From assembly GCA_000403255.2 (NCBI GenBank), contig KE159594.1, positions 124,001-188,000 on the forward strand: a stretch of DNA of 64,000 nucleotides, written 5' to 3'. This document shows, in pieces, positions 56,554 through 64,000 of this stretch; the first letter of the stretch is position 1, and every line of letters begins with the position of its first letter. Source of the DNA: Lachnospiraceae bacterium 3-1 (GTDB lineage Bacteria; Bacillota; Clostridia; Lachnospirales; Lachnospiraceae). The notes under the pieces are model-generated. The model was not told the origin of the DNA, ran no database searches, and saw only the letters and a program-made list of their open reading frames with translations. Position numbers and translations under genes: made by a program.

Positions 56554-58938
56554 TTAGTCAGAAGCTTCTTTTGAAAAGCTTTTCCTAGATACAAGAGTAA
56601 TGATAAGCGGTACGACCATCAGTACGGCTGTATAGGCAAGGGCAAAGGTAACCGGGAACTGGAATGTGATATAAAATGCGCCGCCATTGTGGAGCAGGTG
56701 TGTCAGCACATATCCGAGCAGCGTACCAATGGTCATTGTCACGCCGACTGCCGTAAGGACTAAGATCAGGCTCTCGCCAAGAAGCATTTTGCGGATCTGT
56801 CCCTTAGACATACCGATGGACTCAAGCATTGCAAGCTCCTGTTTTCTTGTGACAATATTCGTAATCAGCGTATTCATCATACTCAGGATACTGAACATCA
56901 TAATGAAGATGGCAAGCCCGCTGATTGTGCCAAACACAGAATTTATCGTTTGGGAATAAGCGATTTCTCTGTCAGCATAAGCCTCTAAGGACAATTCGGG
57001 ATGTTCCGCTACGATTTCATTCAACGCTTCGCCTACCGCAGTTTCCGTTTCGGGATCAGTAGAAATCAACAGATGGGCGTTCAGATTATTGTAGGATATA
57101 AAGCTCAAAACAGCCTGCTTTGGCATTACAAACCAACCATCCAGATTGTCATTATCCAATACATATTGGTCGTTCAGAATACCAAGAACGGTTACTTCTT
57201 TTTCTGCTGTCTCATTTCCGTCATAGTAATGAAGAGTCAATACATCTCCAACATTGAACTGCCACCCGTAAATATCAAGGGCATTGGTATTGTCGGCAAT
57301 CAGCACATAATCGCTGGACATCAGTTTATCATAGTCAGCAGAGCCTTCCTCGATATATTCCCCGATGTTTCTCGTTTCTTTCTCATTCATTGGATAGATG
57401 TAATCGTCATTATCGTATTCATCCCGCTGCGGGAAATCGAAGAGCACACCAAAGCTCTTTCGCTCCTCCACCTTTTCCACACCGTCTATGGCAGCAATCT
57501 CTTTTACCATATCCTCCGTCATCGGTGTCTGCGCCTGCATACCGCTCATTCCGTTCTCGTTCAGTTCAATAGCTGAGTCAGAATACTGGATATGGAACTC
57601 TGCGTCTTTCCAAATGCCTTGTCTTGGGTAATTGTCCCTGTCAAACGAGGACATAAAAGTGGCTGCTGTCATAAACAGGATACCGCCGAGGGCAAGGGAG
57701 AGCATTGTCACAGCCGCTTTTTTCTTATTTTGGGAAAAGTTCATTACGCCAAGTCCGAGCGGTGTAAGGCTGCGGCACATTTTCTTGTTTGCAGTCTTTT
57801 TCATATCGCCCTGGGGCACATAGCGAAGCGCTTCCATAGGAGATACCGCAGCTGCCAGTTTTGCGGGTTTGTGTACGGAAATTATTGTAATAAGGTAGAC
57901 AATGACAAATACACAGACCCCCATCAACAAGGTATTGATAATGCTAAAGCCGGACGGAATAATGAAGTAGCCCGCTACGCCGCCGATCAGGATACCAATG
58001 GGAGAGGCGTAAAGGAAAAGCCTGCGTCCTTCCTTTGATACCAGCTTTTTCATCTGTTTTTTCGTCATACCAATGGTGCGAAGCTGCCCAAACTGATGGA
58101 TTTTCCCGATAACCGACAGATAGAACACACCGTAAATAACCAAAATGCAGGCAAGCAGGATCACAATACCGATCAGCCCATAGGTCAGAACATCCTGCGT
58201 ATCTACGGATAACGAGTCGAGGAACGCTTTGGATGGGCTGACATATTTTCTTGCAATCCCTGCGTCACTGCCAATCAGGTACATTGCTTCCTTGCTATCT
58301 TCTGGGTGCATTGTTGTGGCTCCGTACAACTTCGCATAGACTTCATACGGGGAGTCTTTTAACTGGCTTCCGTTATCCGCATAATCTTTGGAAAAGAACA
58401 CTGCAAACTGCTTTGCTGTTTCTTTTCCTTTCAGGATACCCGTAACCGTAAAGGTTTCCGTATTGCCATCATAAAAATTCAGCGTAACCTCACTGCCTGC
58501 GCTCGGCGTAAGTCCCATTTTCTCAAGCATTGCTCCCTGCACGGCAATTTCCTTTTCTTTTTCGGGCAGTGTGCCGCTTTCCAGTTCTCCGATCTGAATT
58601 TTATCGGAAAGCTTGCTGACATAGTAAGGAATGACCTCAAAACCATCCATTTCTGAAGGCGTACCTGTTTTTACCTGAATTTGACAGACAATACGCTCAT
58701 CGGCTTTTAAGGCTTCCACCTGACTGTCCGAGAGGTTATAGTAGCCGACCTCCTGTGCGTGGGAAAGCTGCCTTGCGTTATCTTCCCGCTGACCGACAGC
58801 ATACATTAGAATCGCCATCAGCAGAGCGGACGCCAAAACAATCGTAATCATTACAAAATTGTTCCGCATACGACTGAATTTCAAGCTCTGCTTTGACATC
58901 TGTGCAATCATTTTTGAACTTATTTTTTTGCCATTCAT
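56554..58938 (-). CDS. FtsX-type ABC transporter permease (MacB-like, two modules)
   Basis: The 794-residue permease has one membrane helix near the N-terminus (NNFVMITIVLASALLMAILM), a large outside domain, three helices at about 255-365 (YGLIGIVILLACILVIYGVF), a second N-type helix at about 415, another outside domain and three final helices (TISGLAIFIMMFSILSMMNT, TAVGVTMTIGTLLGYVLTHL, ALAYTAVLMVVPLIITL). It is the usual partner of the LolD-like ATPase encoded 13 bases upstream. The family includes peptide-antibiotic exporters and sensors. Its codons are visibly more GC-rich than those of nearby genes. Confidence 0.9.
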   Translation of the reverse strand: MNGKKISSKMIAQMSKQSLKFSRMRNNFVMITIVLASALLMAILMYAVGQREDNARQLSHAQEVGYYNLSDSQVEALKADERIVCQIQVKTGTPSEMDGFEVIPYYVSKLSDKIQIGELESGTLPEKEKEIAVQGAMLEKMGLTPSAGSEVTLNFYDGNTETFTVTGILKGKETAKQFAVFFSKDYADNGSQLKDSPYEVYAKLYGATTMHPEDSKEAMYLIGSDAGIARKYVSPSKAFLDSLSVDTQDVLTYGLIGIVILLACILVIYGVFYLSVIGKIHQFGQLRTIGMTKKQMKKLVSKEGRRLFLYASPIGILIGGVAGYFIIPSGFSIINTLLMGVCVFVIVYLITIISVHKPAKLAAAVSPMEALRYVPQGDMKKTANKKMCRSLTPLGLGVMNFSQNKKKAAVTMLSLALGGILFMTAATFMSSFDRDNYPRQGIWKDAEFHIQYSDSAIELNENGMSGMQAQTPMTEDMVKEIAAIDGVEKVEERKSFGVLFDFPQRDEYDNDDYIYPMNEKETRNIGEYIEEGSADYDKLMSSDYVLIADNTNALDIYGWQFNVGDVLTLHYYDGNETAEKEVTVLGILNDQYVLDNDNLDGWFVMPKQAVLSFISYNNLNAHLLISTDPETETAVGEALNEIVAEHPELSLEAYADREIAYSQTINSVFGTISGLAIFIMMFSILSMMNTLITNIVTRKQELAMLESIGMSKGQIRKMLLGESLILVLTAVGVTMTIGTLLGYVLTHLLHNGGAFYITFQFPVTFALAYTAVLMVVPLIITLVSRKSFSKEASD

Positions 58939-58950
58939 TTTCAAGCCCCC

Positions 58951-59616
58951 TTATGCGTGGATTTTTCCATCTTCAATGCGAATACGCACATCTGCTTTTT
59001 CCGCAATCTCAGGATTGTGGGTAATCATCACAATCGTCTGATGGAACTTTTCGCTTGTCGTTTTCAGAAGCTCAATGACCTTATCGCTTGTGCAGCTGTC
59101 AAGGTTGCCCGTCGGCTCGTCGGCAAGGATAATGGCAGGTTTTGATACCAATGCCCTTGCAATCGCCACACGCTGCTGCTGACCGCCGGAAAGGTGGCTC
59201 GGATAGTTCGCCAGTTTACCGTCCAGTTCAAGGAAGTGGACGATTTCTTTCAGAAATTTTTTATCCTCCATTTTTCCGTCCAGACGAACAGGCAGCACGA
59301 TATTCTCGTATGCGGTCAGGTACGGGATCAGGTTATAGTTTTGAAAGATAAAGCCGATCCGTTTTCTGCGGAACACGGTAAGCTGTTCCTGGCTCAGCAT
59401 TTCGATGTTCTGATTTTCCACCTGCACACTGCCTGATGTGGGAGAATCCAGTCCGCCGAGCATATTAAGCAACGTAGATTTTCCGCTGCCGGATGTTCCG
59501 ATGATGGCGACAAACTGCCCGTTTTCTACGGAGACATTCACATCGTCCAATGCTTTGACGCGACTTTCGTCCTTACCGTAATATTTTTTCAAGTGAGATG
59601 CACATAAGATTGACAT
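58951..59616 (-). CDS. ABC transporter ATPase (LolD/MacB-like)
   Basis: The 221-residue ATPase has Walker [14 protein letters not shown]-loop IFQNYNLIP, signature [16 protein letters not shown], Walker [16 protein letters not shown] and switch MITHNPEIA. It begins [20 protein letters not shown], as in MacB/LolD/SalX exporters. It follows AAAGGAGGAAATAATT at the start. It is the first gene of the pair, and its upstream region ends at the palindromic element 59745-59828. Confidence 0.94.
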   Translation of the reverse strand: MSILCASHLKKYYGKDESRVKALDDVNVSVENGQFVAIIGTSGSGKSTLLNMLGGLDSPTSGSVQVENQNIEMLSQEQLTVFRRKRIGFIFQNYNLIPYLTAYENIVLPVRLDGKMEDKKFLKEIVHFLELDGKLANYPSHLSGGQQQRVAIARALVSKPAIILADEPTGNLDSCTSDKVIELLKTTSEKFHQTIVMITHNPEIAEKADVRIRIEDGKIHA

Positions 59617-59744
59617 AATTATTTCCTCCTTTAATTCTCAGCCTCCTGCTTACAATCCCATCTTACACTACAGAATGAAAAGGGCAATAGAAGTCGCAAA
59701 ATCTAACATCTACACTGCAATATCTAAGAAAAGGGCAGAAAAAA

Positions 59745-59828
59745 GGGGCTGTCGCACTAACGTAAATTACAATACACAAATTTGTTCAAAAGGTTTTGAA
59801 CAAGTAACGATATTAGTGCGACAGCCCC
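59745..59828. repeat. Complete palindromic mini-element with GGGGCTGTCGCACTAA terminal repeats
   Basis: GGGGCTGTCGCACTAA (59745-59760) and its exact reverse complement TTAGTGCGACAGCCCC (59813-59828) bound an 84-base element. Its centre holds GTTCAAAA-GG-TTTTGAAC (59784-59801). Half copies lie at 126-160 and 37194-37231. It codes for nothing and could be a MITE-like repeat recruited as a terminator. It lies between the AgrC-like kinase gene and the ABC ATPase gene. Confidence 0.85.
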
Positions 59829-59839
59829 TTGCTCCATAT

Positions 59840-61120
59840 TTAGTTGTCTGTGTTTGGAAGCAGGATTTTAAGAGTAAACTTTCCGTTTTCCCGTGTGGTG
59901 GTACAAATACCTCCGTACTTTTCCGCCGCCTTTTTCATATTGGAGATACCAAAACCGTGCAGGAATTTGTCTGCCTTTGTGGTATGTCCGTCTGCGTGTG
60001 CTTCATCAGCACAGTTATTCTCAATCAGAATAGACACAAAATCCTGTACCTTTCCCGCTTTCACAAGGATCACACGCTGTTCTTCGGAAAGCTTTTCCCT
60101 GGCTTCAATGGCATTATCTATCCCGCTGCCGAACAGGGTGCTGATGTCGAGCGGATCTATGAAATCCACGCCGCCAAAATCAATGAAGGCAGAAAAGTCG
60201 ATCTGCTTTTCACGGGCTTTCTCTGCCTTATCCCGAATGATAATATCAAGGAAATCGTTGCCCGTATGGATATAATTCTCATAATCTGCAATCTGCAAAC
60301 GCAGCTCCTGCGCTATTTTCCGTGTCTCGTCCGTGCTCTGACTGCCTTCCAGTACAAGCAGATGATTTTTCATATCGTGGTATATGGAGCGTATGCGTTC
60401 CTGGTCTTTGAGCTTATCCTGATAATAGGCATACTGCTGCTTTAGCTGTGCGATCTGTACCTTGTCCCGCTGCTCCTGTTCATGGAGATAGTAATTATTT
60501 TTCAGATATAGGAACAAGAACAAAAAGGCTGTAGAAAGCAGCAAAACAATCAAATCAAAAGTTTCGTTATATTCTCCAATAACGAAATGAACAATGCTAT
60601 TATTGTAAAATAAGAAGATTACCAATTCAAACAGCAATACGATCACAAAATCGCCTTTCCGTAATGAATAGCGAAAGTTGTTTAATAAAAACTGCAAACA
60701 CAAAGCTACAATTATATTTACAGTTATACAAGTCAAATACGTAGGCAACGAAGCAAATATAATCCCGGAAACATCTACCGTCAATATATCTGTAAATAAT
60801 CCCACAGCCGTAAGTGAGAGGGACTCACAAGAGCCTGGAATCATTAGCCCCATTAACGCAGAAGCAATGATATTAAATACCGAGTCTTTATAAAATACTA
60901 ATTCAAGAGCAACAACCAGTATAACCTGAATCGCTAATTTGAAAGTACCGTCTACGATAAACCAAGTCCAAAAATATGCAAAAGCCACAAATATAACAGG
61001 CAAAAGCCACTTGCCGCATTTTATCCTCAGCGTATGACAAAAACTATTGACAATTACGAAAAGTAATACGCCCTGGGATATGGTAACAAGTAAATCTATA
61101 AACCGAAACAGCGTAATCAT
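59840..61120 (-). CDS. AgrC-like sensor histidine kinase (GHKL type)
   Basis: The 426-residue membrane kinase has six or seven helices in its first 200 residues (LLVTISQGVLLFVIVNSF, LAIQVILVVALELVFY, VNIIVALCLQFLLNNF, FVIVLLFELVIFLFYN, LIVLLLSTAFLFLFLYL). A GHKL catalytic part follows, with the H-box IRSIYHDMKNHLLVLEGSQS, N-box SGIDNAIEARE and G-box HGFGISNMKKAAEKYGG. It starts at ATG 61120 within the response regulator stop (ATGA overlap). AgrC-type kinases sense peptide pheromones, but no AgrB or AgrD gene is in view. Confidence 0.88.
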   Translation of the reverse strand: MITLFRFIDLLVTISQGVLLFVIVNSFCHTLRIKCGKWLLPVIFVAFAYFWTWFIVDGTFKLAIQVILVVALELVFYKDSVFNIIASALMGLMIPGSCESLSLTAVGLFTDILTVDVSGIIFASLPTYLTCITVNIIVALCLQFLLNNFRYSLRKGDFVIVLLFELVIFLFYNNSIVHFVIGEYNETFDLIVLLLSTAFLFLFLYLKNNYYLHEQEQRDKVQIAQLKQQYAYYQDKLKDQERIRSIYHDMKNHLLVLEGSQSTDETRKIAQELRLQIADYENYIHTGNDFLDIIIRDKAEKAREKQIDFSAFIDFGGVDFIDPLDISTLFGSGIDNAIEAREKLSEEQRVILVKAGKVQDFVSILIENNCADEAHADGHTTKADKFLHGFGISNMKKAAEKYGGICTTTRENGKFTLKILLPNTDN

Positions 61121-61830
61121 AGTATATCCCCCCAAAAGTCAGCCAACCTTGCCATAAACTCCTTGCGTTTCGGCTGACTGATCGGGACATGCTCGCCCGT
61201 TGTTAAGACCGCCTCCAGATTTTCCACGCTTTTCACATATGCCATATTCACAATGAAACTGGCGTGACAGCGGGCAAACTGCTGCTGTGTTTCCAAAAGC
61301 GAAGCAATTTCTTTCATATTCTTGTAAATGACCTGCTCCTGCTCATCAAAGTGCAAAAGCACATTTCGCTTCTGCGTCTCGGCATAGCGCAGATTTTTAT
61401 ACAGCACCTTATATTTCCCGTTGTCATTGGAAAAGCTAAGATACGCTTCCTCTCTGCCCTGATAGCGTGAAAAGAAGCGGTCAAGCTCCATTTTCAGCCT
61501 ACCGTACTTCATCGGCTTGAGCAGATAGTTGATTGCACCATACTCATAGCCTTTCCATACATATTGCGATAAAGAGGTCAGGAAAAACAAGCCCACCCCA
61601 CTGTCTGTCTTTCGTATTTCTTCCGCAGTTTTCAGACCGTTCAGCTTCTCCATCTTTATATCCATAAAAATCAAATCAAAATCGGGCTGATAATTTTCGA
61701 GAAGTTCTGTTCCATCATAAAATTCAAAAAAGCAGAATGTCTTTTCCGTTTCGTCTGCATATCTTTTTAAATTTTTCTTTAACTCAACGATGAGAGATTG
61801 CTCGTCATCGCAAATTGCTATCTTAAACAC
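61117..61830 (-). CDS. LytTR-type response regulator (AgrA-like)
   Basis: The 237-residue protein has a receiver domain (FKIAICDDEQ, phospho-aspartate in FDLIFMDIKMEKLNGLKTAE, K in INYLLKPMKYGRL) and a C-terminal LytTR DNA-binding domain (LRYAETQKRNVLLHF, CHASFIVNMAYVKSVENLEA). The start is most likely GTG 61830, nine bases after GGAG, because the receiver begins directly after it; a longer frame to 61896 adds 22 residues of no known use. It is coupled to the kinase gene and may control the adjacent ABC transporter. Confidence 0.88.
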   Translation of the reverse strand: MFKIAICDDEQSLIVELKKNLKRYADETEKTFCFFEFYDGTELLENYQPDFDLIFMDIKMEKLNGLKTAEEIRKTDSGVGLFFLTSLSQYVWKGYEYGAINYLLKPMKYGRLKMELDRFFSRYQGREEAYLSFSNDNGKYKVLYKNLRYAETQKRNVLLHFDEQEQVIYKNMKEIASLLETQQQFARCHASFIVNMAYVKSVENLEAVLTTGEHVPISQPKRKEFMARLADFWGDIL

Positions 61831-61963
61831 ATCTATTATCTCCACAAGGTAAGGGTTCAGTCTGCCGCCCATTTCCTCAAATTTTGATTTTGTCATTTTG
61901 TAATTCTTCCATGTGATTTGAATTTTTCCTACAATTCAATCATTCTGGCTGATTACAAGGCGA

Positions 61964-61997
61964 AAGGGAAACAGCTTCCTTACGAAGTGTTCCCCTT
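61964..61997 (-). terminator. Hairpin after purD
   Basis: AAGGGAAACA (61964-61973) pairs with TGTTCCCCTT (61988-61997) around a 14-base loop, with one G-T type pair. It stands 19 bases past the purD stop. The minus-strand T-content after it is low, so it may be a weak terminator. Confidence 0.6.
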
Positions 61998-62015
61998 GCA
62001 GGATTCTTTTTGTTC

Positions 62016-63287
62016 TTACGCTTCATCAATGGCTTTTCCAATGTCATGACGCATATATTTATTGTCAAATTCTACCCATTCTGTAGCTTGATAGGCGTTG
62101 GCGCGGGCCTCTTGCAAATCCTTTCCTTTTGCAGTAATTCCAAGAACACGGCCGCCATTGGTGACCATCTTTCCATCCTTCCTGGCGGTTCCCGCATGGA
62201 AACAGTAATATCCTTCTTCTTTGTCAAACGCTTCCAGTCCACGTATCTCAAAGCCTTTTTCATAAGAAACCGGATAGCCGTCTGAAGCCAGCACAACACA
62301 GACAGCCGCATTATCCTCAAATTCAAGATTGATATCCGAAAGTTTTCCCTCCACGCAGGCTTCCATCACCTCAATCATATCATTTTTCATTCGGGGCAGA
62401 ACCACCTGAGCTTCCGGGTCGCCAAAGCGTGCATTATATTCCAGCACCTTTGGCCCATCCTCTGTTAACATCAGTCCAAAGAAAATGATTCCCGTAAAGG
62501 GGCGTCCCTCTGCTGCCATGGCGTCCACCGTTGCCTGGTAAATATATTTATGACAGAACTCATCCACTTCTTTGGTATAGAAAGGACTTGGAGAAAAGGT
62601 TCCCATTCCCCCAGTATTCAGACCCTGGTCTCCGTCTTTGGCCCGCTTGTGGTCTTGCGCAGAAGACATAATCTTGATGGTTTTTCCATCCACAAAGGAC
62701 AGCACAGACACCTCTCTGCCTGTCATAAATTCCTCCACCACCATGTGATTTCCAGCAGATCCAAACTTTTTGTCTTCCATGATTTCCTTTACGCCTGCCT
62801 TGGCTTCCTCTAAGGTATTACAAATCAGCACACCTTTGCCCAAAGCCAAACCATCTGCTTTTAAAACAATAGGCATTTTAGCCGTTTCCAGGTAAGCAAT
62901 TGCCTTTGTGGGATCATCAAAATTCTCATAAGCAGCAGTAGGAATCTTATATTTTTTCATCAAATCCTTAGAAAAAGCCTTACTTCCCTCTAAAATCGCG
63001 GCATTTTTTCTTGGACCGAATACCTTTAAGCCTTCCGCCTCAAATACATCCACAATGCCGCCCACTAATGGGTCATCCATACCAACAATTGTAAAATCTA
63101 TTTTCTGCTCCTTTGCAAAAGCAGCCAGCTTATCAAATTCCATAGCGCCAATCGGTACACATTCTGCAATCTGCCCAATCCCTGCGTTTCCTGGAGCACA
63201 ATAAATTTTATCTACTTTCGGACTTTTCTTCGCGCTTTCTGCAATGGCATGCTCCCGACCGCCGCTTCCTACAATCAATATTCTCAT
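62016..63287 (-). CDS. purD: Phosphoribosylamine-glycine ligase
   Basis: The 423-residue ATP-grasp enzyme starts RILIVGSGGREHAIAESAKK. It has family text YCAPGNAGIGQIAECV, KADGLALGKGVLICNTLEEA, VVEEFMTGREVSVLSFVDGK and the metal site LEYNARFGDPEAQVVLPRM. It makes glycinamide ribonucleotide from phosphoribosylamine and glycine in purine synthesis. It starts one base after the purN stop (TAATATG). The pathway order purM-purN-purD is a known operon order. Confidence 0.97.
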   Translation of the reverse strand: MRILIVGSGGREHAIAESAKKSPKVDKIYCAPGNAGIGQIAECVPIGAMEFDKLAAFAKEQKIDFTIVGMDDPLVGGIVDVFEAEGLKVFGPRKNAAILEGSKAFSKDLMKKYKIPTAAYENFDDPTKAIAYLETAKMPIVLKADGLALGKGVLICNTLEEAKAGVKEIMEDKKFGSAGNHMVVEEFMTGREVSVLSFVDGKTIKIMSSAQDHKRAKDGDQGLNTGGMGTFSPSPFYTKEVDEFCHKYIYQATVDAMAAEGRPFTGIIFFGLMLTEDGPKVLEYNARFGDPEAQVVLPRMKNDMIEVMEACVEGKLSDINLEFEDNAAVCVVLASDGYPVSYEKGFEIRGLEAFDKEEGYYCFHAGTARKDGKMVTNGGRVLGITAKGKDLQEARANAYQATEWVEFDNKYMRHDIGKAIDEA

Positions 63288-63288
63288 A

Positions 63289-63921
63289 TTATTCTCCTTC
63301 CTGGATTAAAACTTTGCCCTTCTCCACCTGGACTTTTCCATTGGCAATCAAGTCAATGGCCTTGGGCAGTATCTTCCATTCCGCCTGCTCCATCACGCGC
63401 CGTTGCAATGTTTCTGGCGTATCATCTGGTTCTACCGCCACTGGCTGCTGAAGAATAATGGGGCCTGTATCTGTCCCCTCATCTACAAAATGCACCGTCG
63501 CTCCTGTCACTTTTACGCCTCTTTCCAGAGCGCCTTTATGTACTTTTAATCCATAATATCCTGTTCCGCAAAAAGATGGGATGAGAGATGGATGAACATT
63601 TATAATGCGGTTTTGGTACTTCTTAATCATCATTTCTGGCAATACCACAAGAAAGCCTGCCAATACCACCAAATCCACCTGATAACTGTCTAGCTCCTCC
63701 AAAAATGCCTGATTAAATTCTTCCCGGCTTCCAAACTCCTTGGGAGAAATACACATGCTAGCAATTCCATGGGCTTTTGCCCGCTCCAATGCATAGGCGC
63801 TGGAATTGTTACTAATCACAGCCTTTATTCTGGTATTGGTAATGGTCCCATTTTCTATGGCATCTATAATCGCCTGCAAATTCGTCCCACCGCCGGACAC
63901 ACAAACTGCCAGATTTAGCAT
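63289..63921 (-). CDS. purN: Phosphoribosylglycinamide formyltransferase
   Basis: The 210-residue folate enzyme starts LNLAVCVSGGGTNLQAIIDA. It has the catalytic triad text: N and H in RIINVHPSLIPSFCG, and D in VHFVDEGTDTGPIILQQ. It transfers a formyl group from 10-formyltetrahydrofolate to GAR. Its start codon overlaps the purM 3' end by seven bases. It is thus in tight coupling with both neighbours. Confidence 0.96.
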   Translation of the reverse strand: MLNLAVCVSGGGTNLQAIIDAIENGTITNTRIKAVISNNSSAYALERAKAHGIASMCISPKEFGSREEFNQAFLEELDSYQVDLVVLAGFLVVLPEMMIKKYQNRIINVHPSLIPSFCGTGYYGLKVHKGALERGVKVTGATVHFVDEGTDTGPIILQQPVAVEPDDTPETLQRRVMEQAEWKILPKAIDLIANGKVQVEKGKVLIQEGE

Positions 63922-64000
63922 AAAGTAACCCCTTTCTCGCCATCTTCCACTTTACCAATCACATAAGCCGTTTCCCCTGCTTCCTCAATTGCTTTTATAG
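63915..64000 (-). CDS. purM: Phosphoribosylformylglycinamidine cyclo-ligase, C-terminal fragment
   Basis: The last codons of a minus-strand gene run to the window edge and stop at TAA 63915-63917. The visible 27 residues, IKAIEEAGETAYVIGKVEDG then EKGVTLC, match the C-terminus of PurM (AIR synthetase), where AYxIGxV is followed by a short tail. The frame, the seven-base overlap with purN and the gene order support the call. The rest lies outside the window. Confidence 0.8.
   Translation of the reverse strand, partial: IKAIEEAGETAYVIGKVEDGEKGVTLC

Overview
This window looks like a chromosomal segment of a gut Lachnospiraceae-type Firmicute. The DNA is AT-rich, ribosome binding sites are strong AGGAGG type, and promoters are sigma-A-like. 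A T-box leader, many two-component systems, sugar uptake operons and a short sirohaem/haem gene set are all typical of that family. No rRNA gene was seen, so the family assignment rests on gene content and style only. Almost all genes run on the minus strand. The main exceptions are a decayed island at about 7.5-11.5 kb and a LacI regulator at 47.4 kb.

Layout: 1-126 is the end of a PHP-type phosphatase (plus strand). 0.2-3.0 kb holds an ECF sigma factor translationally coupled to a membrane-anchored beta-propeller protein. 3.2-7.5 kb is a MarR-controlled heterodimeric ABC exporter. 7.5-11.6 kb is a decayed island beside a tRNA-Leu gene. It contains a frameshifted LytTR regulator with its DUF3021 partner, a broken ParE/RelE-type toxin, a T-box-controlled methionyl-tRNA synthetase with an internal deletion, and an integrase remnant. 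11.7-15.3 kb has a THUMP-like methyltransferase and an RloA/RloB (AbiL-type) defence pair. 15.4-17.0 kb has BioY (with a BirA-like operator) and an amidase. 17.1-25.9 kb has hemL, hemB, a translational GTPase fused to a Rae1/YacP-like RNase domain, an amylosucrase-LacI operon and a sirohaem enzyme. 26-32.7 kb has a chemoreceptor, an ABC-2 exporter and its two-component system.

32.9-48.4 kb is a carbohydrate region. It starts with a DeoR-PTS(mannitol type)-dehydrogenase operon. Next comes a ribose/allose-type ABC operon (TIM-barrel enzyme, binding protein, ATPase, permease, PfkB kinase, DeoR). Last is a ROK kinase plus two Gfo/Idh oxidoreductases under a divergent LacI regulator with paired TTTACGTAAA operators. 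48.5-54.4 kb has a small ribbon-helix-helix protein, a second ECF sigma with an RsgI-like anti-sigma factor, a secreted two-domain protein, a dense cluster of hairpins, two more small genes, and an autoregulated zinc-ribbon/HTH/Panacea protein. 54.4-61.9 kb has a VanRS-like pair, then an FtsX-type ABC transporter and an AgrCA-like pair separated by a palindromic mini-element. 62-64 kb is the purM-purN-purD operon, with purM cut by the window end.

The observations I rate highest are the GTPase-Rae1 fusion, the truncated T-box MetRS inside a tRNA-linked decayed island, the Panacea-type protein with two palindromic operators, the RloAB defence pair, and two families of dispersed hairpin repeats. 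All functions are inferred from sequence reading alone. No database search or alignment program was run.
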